Positions 51,294 through 60,170 of a stretch of DNA of 64,000 nt are shown piece by piece. Location: positions 124,001 to 188,000 of the forward strand of contig NZ_VOLC01000001.1 in NCBI RefSeq assembly GCF_009797935.1. The letters are read 5' to 3'. The translations under genes and the position numbers were made by a program. The DNA is from Lunatibacter salilacus. Its GTDB lineage: Bacteria > Bacteroidota > Bacteroidia > Cytophagales > Cyclobacteriaceae. The number at the start of each line of letters is the position of its first letter. Position 1 is the stretch's first letter. The notes beneath the pieces are model-generated. The model was not told the DNA's origin. It was given only the letters and a program-made list of their open reading frames with translations, and did not search any database.

Positions 51294-52382
51294 CTACTGT
51301 TTCCAGATCCTACCGTCTTCGGTAATGAACCAGTTCTTGCTGGAATCATCGATTGACGGAATGGAAAGTTTAAAGCGGGTTCGGCTAACTTCAAATTCAA
51401 CCTCGATTCCGGTCGGTACAGTTCCTTCTACCGAATTCAGTTCCTGGACTGTTTCGGCATACCTGGAATGCTCCTTGAAAAAGGCCTTCTGTGCATAATA
51501 CAAGTCTCGAAGATTGGTTTTTATTTGCTCGTCAGCATGTTTTACAAAAGGAACAGTACCTGTACCTACCTCCACTTCGGAAAACTGAACATATCCCCAG
51601 CGGTCGGGAATATGCATGTTTATCACGCCAATGGGAGACCATACCCAGTTGTCCTCCGGAAAATGTTTTCCGGTTTCTGGATTGATTACTTTTGTGTACA
51701 TATTGTCCTTCACTTCAAGTTGCCATTGAACGCGGGAAAAATTGATCCTCCACTGGTGCCCGTCGCTTGGAGGTGAGGAACGCTGCGTGAGGGAACTCCA
51801 GGGAATGGCCATCTCCACAGACCAGTATACATCCGTATCAGAGGGGTCGTTTAGAGTTCCTTCCAAATGAACAGTAAATTCGAAGTCGTTGATATTCCAT
51901 CCATTGATCGGTTTACCACCATCCTTGTATGGTTTTGTCAGTAGCAGATCCCAAAGCGTACCTAGCGCATTGATTTCCCATTCGTAATAATTGTGGGTAT
52001 CTCCATCGGGGTCCAGAAATACTTCTATATCATTCTCATGAAATATAACCGATTCCCGCTCCGTATAGGTGGCCCAAAGGTGGGGTTCATCCAGTTTTAC
52101 ACCGATGTAAAAAAAATCCTTGTCCCACAACATCTTCATACGGGTAAGATGGGTCGGTTTAGGCATCTCATCTCCTTGAATGTCTACAAACGCATCCGAC
52201 CAGGGTGCCAACTCCCAAACAGCATCATCCAATTTTCCATCAATAATAGGTTTGGTAGGGCTTTGGTAGCTGACATATGTTTTTGGAGCTGAATCCGTTT
52301 GGGCTATATTTTCGGAAAGGAACACTCCTGATAAAACCACCAAAGTACATGTTTGAAGGAATTTTTTCATTTGACTTGACAT
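51294..52382 (-). CDS. Exported CBM9-like carbohydrate-binding protein
   Basis: The 362-residue protein has a signal peptide (CTLVVLSGVFLSENIAQ); the start could also be the ATG four codons later. The region around residues 40-250 has the CBM9 family pattern PIIDGKLDDAVWELAPWSD, LWDKDFFYIGVKLDEPHLWA, ENDIEVFLDPDGDTHNYYEW and DVYWSVEMAIPWSSL. Such domains bind sugars, often reducing ends; a stand-alone form is common in Bacteroidota. Residues about 300-360 form an extra, unrecognised domain. It lies 65 bp upstream of the DUF4382 gene. Ligand unknown. Confidence 0.85.
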   Translation of the reverse strand: MSSQMKKFLQTCTLVVLSGVFLSENIAQTDSAPKTYVSYQSPTKPIIDGKLDDAVWELAPWSDAFVDIQGDEMPKPTHLTRMKMLWDKDFFYIGVKLDEPHLWATYTERESVIFHENDIEVFLDPDGDTHNYYEWEINALGTLWDLLLTKPYKDGGKPINGWNINDFEFTVHLEGTLNDPSDTDVYWSVEMAIPWSSLTQRSSPPSDGHQWRINFSRVQWQLEVKDNMYTKVINPETGKHFPEDNWVWSPIGVINMHIPDRWGYVQFSEVEVGTGTVPFVKHADEQIKTNLRDLYYAQKAFFKEHSRYAETVQELNSVEGTVPTGIEVEFEVSRTRFKLSIPSIDDSSKNWFITEDGRIWKQ

Positions 52383-52607
52383 CGGATAATTAGTGTAAAA
52401 TACTGATATAATACTATAATCAGGAATAGGTGATAGGTTTTAGATTTAATTAAACATCTAAAGTTAAACATTTCCCGTCCCTCTTTTTCATTTTGAAAAA
52501 CTGCGAATGCCCGCTTATAAAATTACAACTTTACAAATATGTAGGTTTTTCTACCTTTAATAATCGGTTAACACCTACTTTTCAACTAAAGGGAGAAACG
52601 GAACTAC

Positions 52608-52623
52608 TCGTTTTCGAAAACGA
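52608..52623. promoter_or_regulatory. 16-bp perfect palindrome upstream of the RND operon
   Basis: TCGTTTTCGAAAACGA is fully self-complementary and lies 34 bp before the ATG of the membrane fusion protein. Its size and location suit an operator for a dimeric repressor such as a TetR or MarR regulator. No such regulator gene is adjacent. Confidence 0.5.
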
Positions 52624-52657
52624 ATATAATTTATTGAAACATATTATTTGACCAAAA

Positions 52658-53842
52658 ATGATGAATGGTACCATATTCAAATGCCCTCTGTCCACAAACA
52701 TTGTTTCAATTGTCCTGCTGTTGGTATTGACAAATTGCAAAGGCGTTGACAATAAAGAATCAGCAGCAAGTCAGCAACCAAGAGAATTCCCGGTGATCCA
52801 GGTGGTGGCCAAGGACACCGTATTACATCGGCAATATGTCGCAGAAATCATGGCTATCCAAAATGTGGAATTAAGGGCCCGTGTTCCCGGCTTTCTGGAA
52901 AAAATTTATGTGGACGAGGGCATGGAGGTACAAAAAGGCCAGCTCCTATTCAAAACAAACGATCAGGAACATAGAGCCGAATTGGCCAAAGCTGTGGCCA
53001 ATCTGCTAAGCGCACAGGCAGAAGCCAGAGTAATGGAATTTGAGATAGATAACCTCAAAATCATGGTGGACAAAAATGTCATTTCCAAATCGGAATTAGA
53101 TATGACCAAAGCCAAATATGAAGCCATATTAGCCAAAATCGAAGAAGCCAAATCAGCAGAGCAAAACGCCCAGGTACAACTTTCATATACCGAAATTCGA
53201 AGCCCTTTCAACGGAACCCTAGATCGTTTTCCACAACGAACTGGAAGCCTTATCGACCAGGGGACCTTATTGACTACGGTTTCCGATGTAAGTTCGGTTC
53301 ATGTTTACTTCAATGTCTCGGAAATAGAATACTTGGAATATATCAAGTCCAGTGCAGATGAAAGAGCCCAGAATAATGTAATACAATTGGTACTTGCAGA
53401 TGGTTCTCCCTACCCATTCGATGGCCTTATAGAAACGATGGAGGGAGAGTTTAATGCAAATACCGGATCGATAGCTTTTCGGGCAAAATTCCCCAACCCA
53501 AGCAAGATTCTAAAACACCGGGCCACAGGAAAGGTAATTCTCACCAATACTATAAGAAATGCAATCATTATCCCTCAAAAAACGGTATTTGATATTCAGG
53601 ACAGAAGTTTTGTGTATGTCGTCGATGAAAACGATCAGGTTCAAATAAGAAGTATATTTCCGAAAGCACGTTTCTCCCATTATTACATCATCGAATCAGG
53701 CTTGGAACCTGGTGAGCGGTTGATATTCGAGGGGATACAAACCATCAAACCCGGCATGTCCATTTTGCCACAACCAATCGCCTTTGAGACCGAGCCTGAC
53801 ACTGAAGCAACGGCCTCGATTGTCAACACTTCCTTCCCGTAA
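52658..53842 (+). CDS. RND efflux membrane fusion protein (AcrA-type)
   Basis: The 394-residue protein has a lipoprotein-like leader (VLLLVLTNC). Residues about 65-105 form the lipoyl half-motif VELRARVPGFLEKIYVDEGMEVQKGQLLF, then a helical hairpin with heptad pattern (about 105-165), then the second lipoyl half (QLSYTEIRSPFNGTLDR). The beta-barrel and membrane-proximal domains follow (LTTVSDVSSVHVYFNVSE, HRATGKVILTN). It bridges the inner membrane pump and the outer membrane channel. It is the first gene in a tight three-gene operon (24 and 23 bp spacers). Confidence 0.93.
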   Translation: MMNGTIFKCPLSTNIVSIVLLLVLTNCKGVDNKESAASQQPREFPVIQVVAKDTVLHRQYVAEIMAIQNVELRARVPGFLEKIYVDEGMEVQKGQLLFKTNDQEHRAELAKAVANLLSAQAEARVMEFEIDNLKIMVDKNVISKSELDMTKAKYEAILAKIEEAKSAEQNAQVQLSYTEIRSPFNGTLDRFPQRTGSLIDQGTLLTTVSDVSSVHVYFNVSEIEYLEYIKSSADERAQNNVIQLVLADGSPYPFDGLIETMEGEFNANTGSIAFRAKFPNPSKILKHRATGKVILTNTIRNAIIIPQKTVFDIQDRSFVYVVDENDQVQIRSIFPKARFSHYYIIESGLEPGERLIFEGIQTIKPGMSILPQPIAFETEPDTEATASIVNTSFP

Positions 53843-53866
53843 TTATTCATCAGCAAAGGTTTAAGT

Positions 53867-56800
53867 ATGTTTGATCTATTTATAAAGCGGCCCGTCCTTT
53901 CCATTGTAATTTCTTTGTTTTTCGTTTTGCTGGGGATGCTTTCGTTTTTTTCATTACCTGTAGAATTATTTCCGGATATTGCTCCGCCCTCCATTGCAAT
54001 TAAAGCCAAATACCGGGGTGCAAATGCGGAGGTTTGCGCCAAAACAGTTGCTACTCCACTGGAAAAGGTTATCAACGGAGTGCCGGGAATGACCTACATG
54101 ACCTCAGTATCCAGCAACCGGGGTACCACCATCATCAAGGTTTACTTCGAGGCTGGAACAAATCCTGATCTGGCGGCGGTGGAAATCCAAAACCGAATAT
54201 CTACTGTCGTGAACGAACTACCTGAAGAAGTAGTGAAAGCCGGCGTAACAGTGGAAAAACAGGTCGAAGGCCTTCTGATGTACCTAAATGTGTTCAGTGA
54301 AGACACATCCTTGGATGAGGCATTTATTTATAACTTCACCGACCTGAATGTCTTGCAGGAGCTTCGGAGAGTAGACGGTGTGGGTTTGGCCGAAATTATG
54401 AGTACTAAGGATTATTCCATGCGTATCTGGCTGAAGCCTGACCGGATGACTTCCTATCGGGTTTCTACGGATGAGTTGGTGGAAGCTATTAGAAATCAAA
54501 ACGTAGAAGCAGCTCCAGGGCAGTTGGGCATTAGCTCTGGTAAGGAATCACAAATGCTGCAATATGTTCTTCGCTACACGGGTAAGTTTTTTGAACCCAA
54601 ACAATATGAAAACCTAGTCATTCGTGCCAATGCCGACGGATCCATCCTCCGACTAAAGGACGTTGCAGACGTTGAATTTGGATCATTGAACTACGGTCGG
54701 ATTTCCAAAACGGACGGCAAGCCCGCCGCATCCATCATGATTGTACAGCGGCCTGGATCCAATGCCAGTGAAGTAATTGCAAACGTGAAAAAACGCATCT
54801 CTGAACTCAAGGGTGATACCTTTCCCAGCGGTATGGATTACCAAATCTCCTATGATGTATCAAGATTTTTGGATGCTTCTATCAAAGAAGTATTGATTAC
54901 CTTGGTCGAAGCATTTATCCTTGTATTTATCGTTGTATTTATATTTCTGCAGGATTTTAGATCCACTCTTATTCCTACATTGGCGGTCCCGGTTGCGCTC
55001 ATAGGAACCTTGTTTTTCATACAAATGCTCGGCTTTTCCATCAATTTGTTAACGCTGTTTGCCTTGGTGCTTGCGATAGGAATCGTAGTAGACAATGCCA
55101 TCGTCGTGGTAGAAGCTGTTCATTCCAAAATGCAGCAAACAGGCATGGCACCCATGCCTGCTACTTTTGCGGCGATGAAAGAAATCAGTGGTGCTATCAT
55201 CGCCATCACCATGGTCATGTCCGCGGTCTTTGTTCCGGTGGCATTTATGTCCGGTCCTGTAGGCATCTTCTACCGCCAATTTTCCATTACCCTGGCCATA
55301 GCAATCGTTATTTCGGGGATCAATGCCCTGACGTTGACCCCTGCTCTTTGCGCCATTATGCTTAAGAATCACTACGGTGAAGATCACATAAAAAAAACGG
55401 GGCTTTTACAGCGGTTCTTTGACTGGTTCAACCGGGTTTATGGCTATTTCGAGACCAAGTATTTCGGATATGTTACCTACCTCACACCCAAAAAGGGGGT
55501 GACAACCCTAATCCTACTCTTCTTTTTTGTGGGTACATGGGGAATTAGCAAAATTCTCCCCACAGGTTTTATACCCACAGAGGACCAGAGTATGGTTTAT
55601 GTGAACGTAACTACTCCGGTTGGCGCCACCGTGGAGCGGACAGAGCGGGTTCTGGATGAAATGCAGCGGATAATAGAGAATGTTGATGCGGTGCAAACTG
55701 TTTCTAGCTTGGCGGGATATTCCCTATCCAACGGACTTTCGGGTGCTTCTTTTGGTATGGCCATGATCAATCTCAAATCTTGGGATGAACGTGAAGAAAC
55801 CATTCAGCAGACCATGGAAGCCTTTAGGGAAAAAACAAAGGATATTTCTGATGCCAAAATTGACTTCTTTTTGCCACCAACTGTTTCTGGATTTGGGAAC
55901 TCAAGTGGCTTTCAGATGCGTATATTAGACCAGACAGGCACTGGGAACCTAGAAAGACTTGGGACTGTAACCGATGATCTAATCGAAGCACTGGAAGCTG
56001 CGCCGGAAATCAACAATGCCTATTCGGATTACGATCCCAGTTTTCCTCAATTTATGGTGCATATCGACCAGGACATGGCTGCGAAAAAAGGCATTACTAT
56101 CCAAAAAGCTATGAATACCATGCAGATTTTATTGGGAGGTATGTTTGTGTCTGACTTTGTTCGCTTTGAACAGATGTACGATGTGATGGTACAGGCAGCC
56201 CCAGAATATCGGTCCAAGCCCGAGGACGTGCTTAAGCTTCACGTAAAAAACAATGTGGGTGAAATGGTTCCTATATCCAGCTTCCTTACGATGGAAAGAG
56301 CTTATGGTCCAGAACAGCTCACACGCCATAACATGTACAATTCGGCAACCGTAAAAGGAAGTCCAGCACCCGGCTTCAGTAGTGGAGATGCCCTCGCCGC
56401 CATAGAGCGCATTACCGCTGAAAATCTCCCCCAAGGATTCAATTACGACTGGTACGGGATGTCCCGTGAGGAAGTTACTTCCGGGAATCAGGCCATTATC
56501 ATTTTTGCCATTTGCCTCCTTTTTGTTTATTTATTGTTGGCAGCGCAGTACGAGAGTTTCTTGCTTCCGCTTCCCGTTATTCTTTCTTTACCTACGGGGG
56601 TTTTTGGAGCATTCTTTATGTTGTACCTAGTCGGCCTTCAAAATAACATTTATGCCCAGGTGGCGCTGATAATGCTTATTGGCCTGTTGGGTAAGAACGC
56701 TATTCTAATCGTGGAATTCGCTATCCAAAGACGCGCTTCAGGCCTTTCGGTAGTAGAATCAGCTGTAGAAGGAGCTGTATCACGACTCCGACCTATATTG

Positions 56801-57034
56801 ATGACGTCCTTTGCTTTTATAGCAGGTCTTATTCCCTTGGCTATGGCCACCGGCGCAGGTGCGCTTGGCAATCGATCTATTGGCACAGCAGCGGCTGGTG
56901 GAATGTTGATCGGAACCATTTTCGGTTTGATCATCATACCTGGCCTGTATGTGATTTTCGCCCAACTCACCGGCAAAAACAAACCTGTTGAAACCCCTAA
57001 GCTTGTTGAACGGGAAGAACAATTAACTATCTGA
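53867..57034 (+). CDS. RND efflux permease, HAE1 (AcrB) family
   Basis: The 1055-residue inner membrane pump begins FIKRPVLSIVISLFFVLLGM and has twelve predicted helices in two repeats with large periplasmic loops. The proton-relay aspartates are in the fourth helix segment VLAIGIVVDNAIVVVEAV, as in AcrB Asp407/Asp408, and the second repeat has the matching LIGLLGKNAILIVEFA with Lys. GFIPTEDQ and PLPVILSLPTGVFGAFF are also typical. Full length is in line with AcrB (1049). It exports amphiphilic compounds using the proton gradient. Substrate range is unknown. Confidence 0.96.
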   Translation: MFDLFIKRPVLSIVISLFFVLLGMLSFFSLPVELFPDIAPPSIAIKAKYRGANAEVCAKTVATPLEKVINGVPGMTYMTSVSSNRGTTIIKVYFEAGTNPDLAAVEIQNRISTVVNELPEEVVKAGVTVEKQVEGLLMYLNVFSEDTSLDEAFIYNFTDLNVLQELRRVDGVGLAEIMSTKDYSMRIWLKPDRMTSYRVSTDELVEAIRNQNVEAAPGQLGISSGKESQMLQYVLRYTGKFFEPKQYENLVIRANADGSILRLKDVADVEFGSLNYGRISKTDGKPAASIMIVQRPGSNASEVIANVKKRISELKGDTFPSGMDYQISYDVSRFLDASIKEVLITLVEAFILVFIVVFIFLQDFRSTLIPTLAVPVALIGTLFFIQMLGFSINLLTLFALVLAIGIVVDNAIVVVEAVHSKMQQTGMAPMPATFAAMKEISGAIIAITMVMSAVFVPVAFMSGPVGIFYRQFSITLAIAIVISGINALTLTPALCAIMLKNHYGEDHIKKTGLLQRFFDWFNRVYGYFETKYFGYVTYLTPKKGVTTLILLFFFVGTWGISKILPTGFIPTEDQSMVYVNVTTPVGATVERTERVLDEMQRIIENVDAVQTVSSLAGYSLSNGLSGASFGMAMINLKSWDEREETIQQTMEAFREKTKDISDAKIDFFLPPTVSGFGNSSGFQMRILDQTGTGNLERLGTVTDDLIEALEAAPEINNAYSDYDPSFPQFMVHIDQDMAAKKGITIQKAMNTMQILLGGMFVSDFVRFEQMYDVMVQAAPEYRSKPEDVLKLHVKNNVGEMVPISSFLTMERAYGPEQLTRHNMYNSATVKGSPAPGFSSGDALAAIERITAENLPQGFNYDWYGMSREEVTSGNQAIIIFAICLLFVYLLLAAQYESFLLPLPVILSLPTGVFGAFFMLYLVGLQNNIYAQVALIMLIGLLGKNAILIVEFAIQRRASGLSVVESAVEGAVSRLRPILMTSFAFIAGLIPLAMATGAGALGNRSIGTAAAGGMLIGTIFGLIIIPGLYVIFAQLTGKNKPVETPKLVEREEQLTI

Positions 57035-57057
57035 TTTCACATTTTAGCTGAATTTAC

Positions 57058-58467
57058 ATGAATAAATCAGTAACATACCTCATCATATTGAGTGGCATGT
57101 TCGCCTTCTTAAGTTGCAAAAGCATGGAGGTTCCAATCATGCCGTCGTTGGATGAGGTACCGGATGCTTTTTTAAACTATCAGGATAGCAGCAGCATGGC
57201 GGAGATTCCATGGAGGGATTTTTTCAATGATCCAAATTTAATCAACCTGATAGATACTGCATTGAAAAATAATCTTAACCTTCTAAGTACCTTAGAACGG
57301 ATAGAGATAGCAAAGGCACAATTTCAAATAGGAAGAGGATTGCTCTTTCCCACTATGGACGCCATCGTACGGTACAGGTCAGGGGATATTCGGCCAAACC
57401 TGTTCAATGGGACCGTGAATGGCGATCGGAATGTGATTAACCGTGTCGAAAATAATTTTGTCGGCTTTCAAAGCACTTGGGAAATTGACCTGTGGGGTAA
57501 ACTTCGGGATAGAAAAGAGGCCGCTTTTCTTAATATACTGGCAACAGAAAAAGGAAAGCAGCTGGTCACCACTACGCTGGTTGCGGAAATTGCCACCTTG
57601 TACTACGATTTGCTGGGCCAGGATATAGAACTTGCTACTATAGAAAAAAACATTGCCTTTCAAGAAATGGCGTTGGAGTTGATCAAAATTCAAAAATCCG
57701 CAGGAAGAGCCACTGAACTGGCGGTTCAGCAATTTTCTGCCCAGCTCCTTTCCACCCGAAGCATGCAGTATGAAAAAAAGCAGGAAATCATCGAAACGGA
57801 AAATTACCTCAACTTCTTGCTGGGAAGGTTTCCCCAGCAAATCCCCCGAGCCGAATCCCTGATGCAAATTAAACTGCCCTTTGTCGCTGAAGTAGGTATG
57901 CCATCCGATATGTTGCTTTTAAGGCCTGATATCCAACAAGCCGAATTCGAACTGCGGGCAGCCGAATTCAATGTTGAAGCCGCCAGAAAAGAATTTTTAC
58001 CTTCCTTTTCTCTTACGCCCTACATTGGTCTGAATGACCGTAGTATTCCAGCGGCGTTTCAGTTTCCGGGTGCCGTTTCCGTGGGTCTATTGGGAGGAAT
58101 AACGGCTCCAATTTTCGCGCAAAACCGAATCAAATCAGAGTTCCAAATAGCCACCTCTTCCAATAAAATCGCTCTATATAATTATCAGGAAGCAATTCTC
58201 AACGGGTATCAGGAAGTTATGAACAAGCTTCAGCGGGTTGAAAACCTAAGGAATATATACAGCCTCCGGGATCAGGAAACAGCCGTATTGCTGAATGCCG
58301 TTACCACGGCCGATGAACTTTACCGAGGAGGATATGCGACTTATTTGGAAGTAATCACAGCTCAGTCGAGGGTACTAGAGGCAGAATTGAGCATGACCAA
58401 TACCCGCAGACAAATGTTCTATACCGTGGTAGACCTATACCGTGCCTTGGGTGGAGGATGGGAATAG
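57058..58467 (+). CDS. TolC-family outer membrane efflux lipoprotein (NodT type)
   Basis: The 469-residue protein has a lipoprotein leader (MFAFLSC, lipidated Cys20). Two OEP repeats of paired helices are visible: the first with WRDFFNDPNLINLIDTAL, ATYEI and STWEIDLWGKLRDRKEAAF, the second with LRPDIQQAEFELRAAEFNVEAARKEFLPSF split by a beta segment. This is the NodT/OprM-like channel arrangement. It forms the outer membrane exit of the same pump as the two preceding genes, starting 23 bp after the permease stop. Confidence 0.95.
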   Translation: MNKSVTYLIILSGMFAFLSCKSMEVPIMPSLDEVPDAFLNYQDSSSMAEIPWRDFFNDPNLINLIDTALKNNLNLLSTLERIEIAKAQFQIGRGLLFPTMDAIVRYRSGDIRPNLFNGTVNGDRNVINRVENNFVGFQSTWEIDLWGKLRDRKEAAFLNILATEKGKQLVTTTLVAEIATLYYDLLGQDIELATIEKNIAFQEMALELIKIQKSAGRATELAVQQFSAQLLSTRSMQYEKKQEIIETENYLNFLLGRFPQQIPRAESLMQIKLPFVAEVGMPSDMLLLRPDIQQAEFELRAAEFNVEAARKEFLPSFSLTPYIGLNDRSIPAAFQFPGAVSVGLLGGITAPIFAQNRIKSEFQIATSSNKIALYNYQEAILNGYQEVMNKLQRVENLRNIYSLRDQETAVLLNAVTTADELYRGGYATYLEVITAQSRVLEAELSMTNTRRQMFYTVVDLYRALGGGWE

Positions 58468-58516
58468 ACTTGGCAAAATACTTCACATTTATGCCTCATT
58501 ATATTCCTTGCCTTTG

Positions 58517-58524
58517 TAATTTTG
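58517..58524 (+). promoter_or_regulatory. -7 box immediately upstream of the dGTPase gene
   Basis: TAATTTTG matches TAnnTTTG and ends 4 bp before the first ATG at 58529. If active, transcription would start at or next to the start codon, giving a leaderless message. No TTTG at -33 was found. Confidence 0.4.
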
Positions 58525-58528
58525 GCAC

Positions 58529-59863
58529 ATGATGCATTGGGAAACATTATTGCGGCCTGTGGAGCTCCATCAAAAATCAGCCGCTTCATCTGCCTTCCGG
58601 AGTGTTTTTGAACGGGATTTTGACCGAATTGTATTCTCAGCTCCCTTCCGCAACCTTCAGGATAAGACACAGGTATTTCCCCTGCCCGAAGATGATTTCG
58701 TTCACACACGGCTCACACACAGCCTGGAAGTGGCTTCGGTAGGACGGTCTCTCGGCAAAACTGCGGGCGACTACCTGATTCAAACTTACTCAAAGCTAGC
58801 TGACACCCAGATTACCGCCACCGATATCGGCGCTATTGTATCCGCCGCGGCCCTGACCCATGACATAGGCAATCCTCCCTTCGGCCATGCAGGGGAAGAA
58901 GCGATTTCTGATTTTTTCAAATTTCATCCTTACGGACAGCTTTGGAAACCATTTCTCACAGCTGCCGAATGGGCTGATATGGTGCGTTTTGAGGGCAATG
59001 CGCAGGGATTCCGCATGTTGGTTGCCAAGGAAAACGGGCTTCGCATTTCAGCAGCAACTTTGGCCGCTTTTACGAAATATCCCAAACCCGCCCTAGCAAC
59101 ATCCTCCCTCCCGAATCGACGAAGCCAAAAAAAATACGGTTTTTTTGCAGATGAAAAAAGCACGTATGCGAATCTGGCAGAGGCGTTGGGTATTGAATCA
59201 CTTGCGGCAGACTGCTGGATGAGGCACCCCTTGGCTTTCTTGGTAGAAGCTGCGGATGATATCTGCTACAGCATTATTGATCTGGAAGATGGCTGCACCC
59301 TCGGACTCGTAAGCTTGGAAGAGACCATTTCTTTGTTGGCAGCAATTATCGGGGAGCGCTTTTCCCAAGAAAAACTAAGTGAATATAAAACAGATAAACA
59401 GAAACTGGCTATTTTACGGGCCATGGCCATACAGCAACTGATCACCGAAACGGTCGAAGCCTTTAAAGAAAAAGAAGCGCAGATGCTTTCCGGTGAATTC
59501 GATCAGGCGTTGACGGATATCCTGCCATCTACTGAGGTCCTCAACAGGATAAGTACTCTTTCCGTGGCAAAAATCTACCGGTCACAGCCAGTGCTAGAGA
59601 AGGAGGCTGCGGGATTTCAGGTATTGGAAGGACTACTGGAGGTTTTCTCCAAAGCCCTCTACCATAATCAATATGAGAAAAACCGGTTTTCCGGACAGGA
59701 CAGAAGCATCCTACGCTTACTTCCACCGGAATTTCCCGCTGAATTGGATACACCTCCTTATATGCTGTTGCGGTCCCTCATGGATTTTATTTCCGGAATG
59801 ACCGACAAATACGCCCTTTCTCTGTATCGCAGAGTTAAAGGAATTACAATACCGGGGACATGA
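58529..59863 (+). CDS. dgt: Deoxyguanosinetriphosphate triphosphohydrolase (HD domain)
   Basis: The 444-residue enzyme hydrolyses dGTP to deoxyguanosine and triphosphate. The HD-domain ligands are in HTRLTHSLEVASVG near residue 57 and THDIGNPPFGHAGEEA near 112. FERDFDRIVFSAPFRNLQDK near the N-terminus and YSIIDLEDG are further dNTPase motifs. Two ATG codons stand in tandem; either may be used. It limits the dNTP pool, a housekeeping role. Length is normal for the short Bacteroidota type. Confidence 0.93.
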   Translation: MMHWETLLRPVELHQKSAASSAFRSVFERDFDRIVFSAPFRNLQDKTQVFPLPEDDFVHTRLTHSLEVASVGRSLGKTAGDYLIQTYSKLADTQITATDIGAIVSAAALTHDIGNPPFGHAGEEAISDFFKFHPYGQLWKPFLTAAEWADMVRFEGNAQGFRMLVAKENGLRISAATLAAFTKYPKPALATSSLPNRRSQKKYGFFADEKSTYANLAEALGIESLAADCWMRHPLAFLVEAADDICYSIIDLEDGCTLGLVSLEETISLLAAIIGERFSQEKLSEYKTDKQKLAILRAMAIQQLITETVEAFKEKEAQMLSGEFDQALTDILPSTEVLNRISTLSVAKIYRSQPVLEKEAAGFQVLEGLLEVFSKALYHNQYEKNRFSGQDRSILRLLPPEFPAELDTPPYMLLRSLMDFISGMTDKYALSLYRRVKGITIPGT

Positions 59864-60170
59864 TTAGGAAAATACATCAATACCACATACAAGGTACTTC
59901 ATTCCTTTCATTTGAAGCATGGAAAGGCGATCAAAAGGGCGCAGATAGGCATGGGGCCTATGTTTGAGGAGGAATTGGAAAAATTACTTCATCCCGAGTA
60001 AGTTGAAACAAACTTACCATTGCCTCTTTAGATAGTTTTTTACATAATAGCAATGAACTTGATCCACATTTCTATTAACTTTACGCCTTCTTTTGAATGA
60101 GTTGATTTTCCTTGGGGAAAATTATGTTCTCCCAAACTGGAGCAACTGAGTGCAAAACTAAATCAATACG
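59864..60170. other. Intergenic region before ileS, no clear gene
   Basis: This 307-bp interval contains an open frame without a start, about 45 codons from 59869 to 60004, reading through KVLHSFHLKHGKAIKRAQIG and ending MGPMFEEELEKLLHPE. It has no recognised homology and could be chance or a remnant. TAACTTTA at 60076 is a poor -7 match. Nothing else stands out. Confidence 0.4.

Noticed and set aside
59864-60170. T-box leader before ileS
   Set aside because: No T-box sequence or terminator/antiterminator pair seen, and this class is not typical of Bacteroidota.
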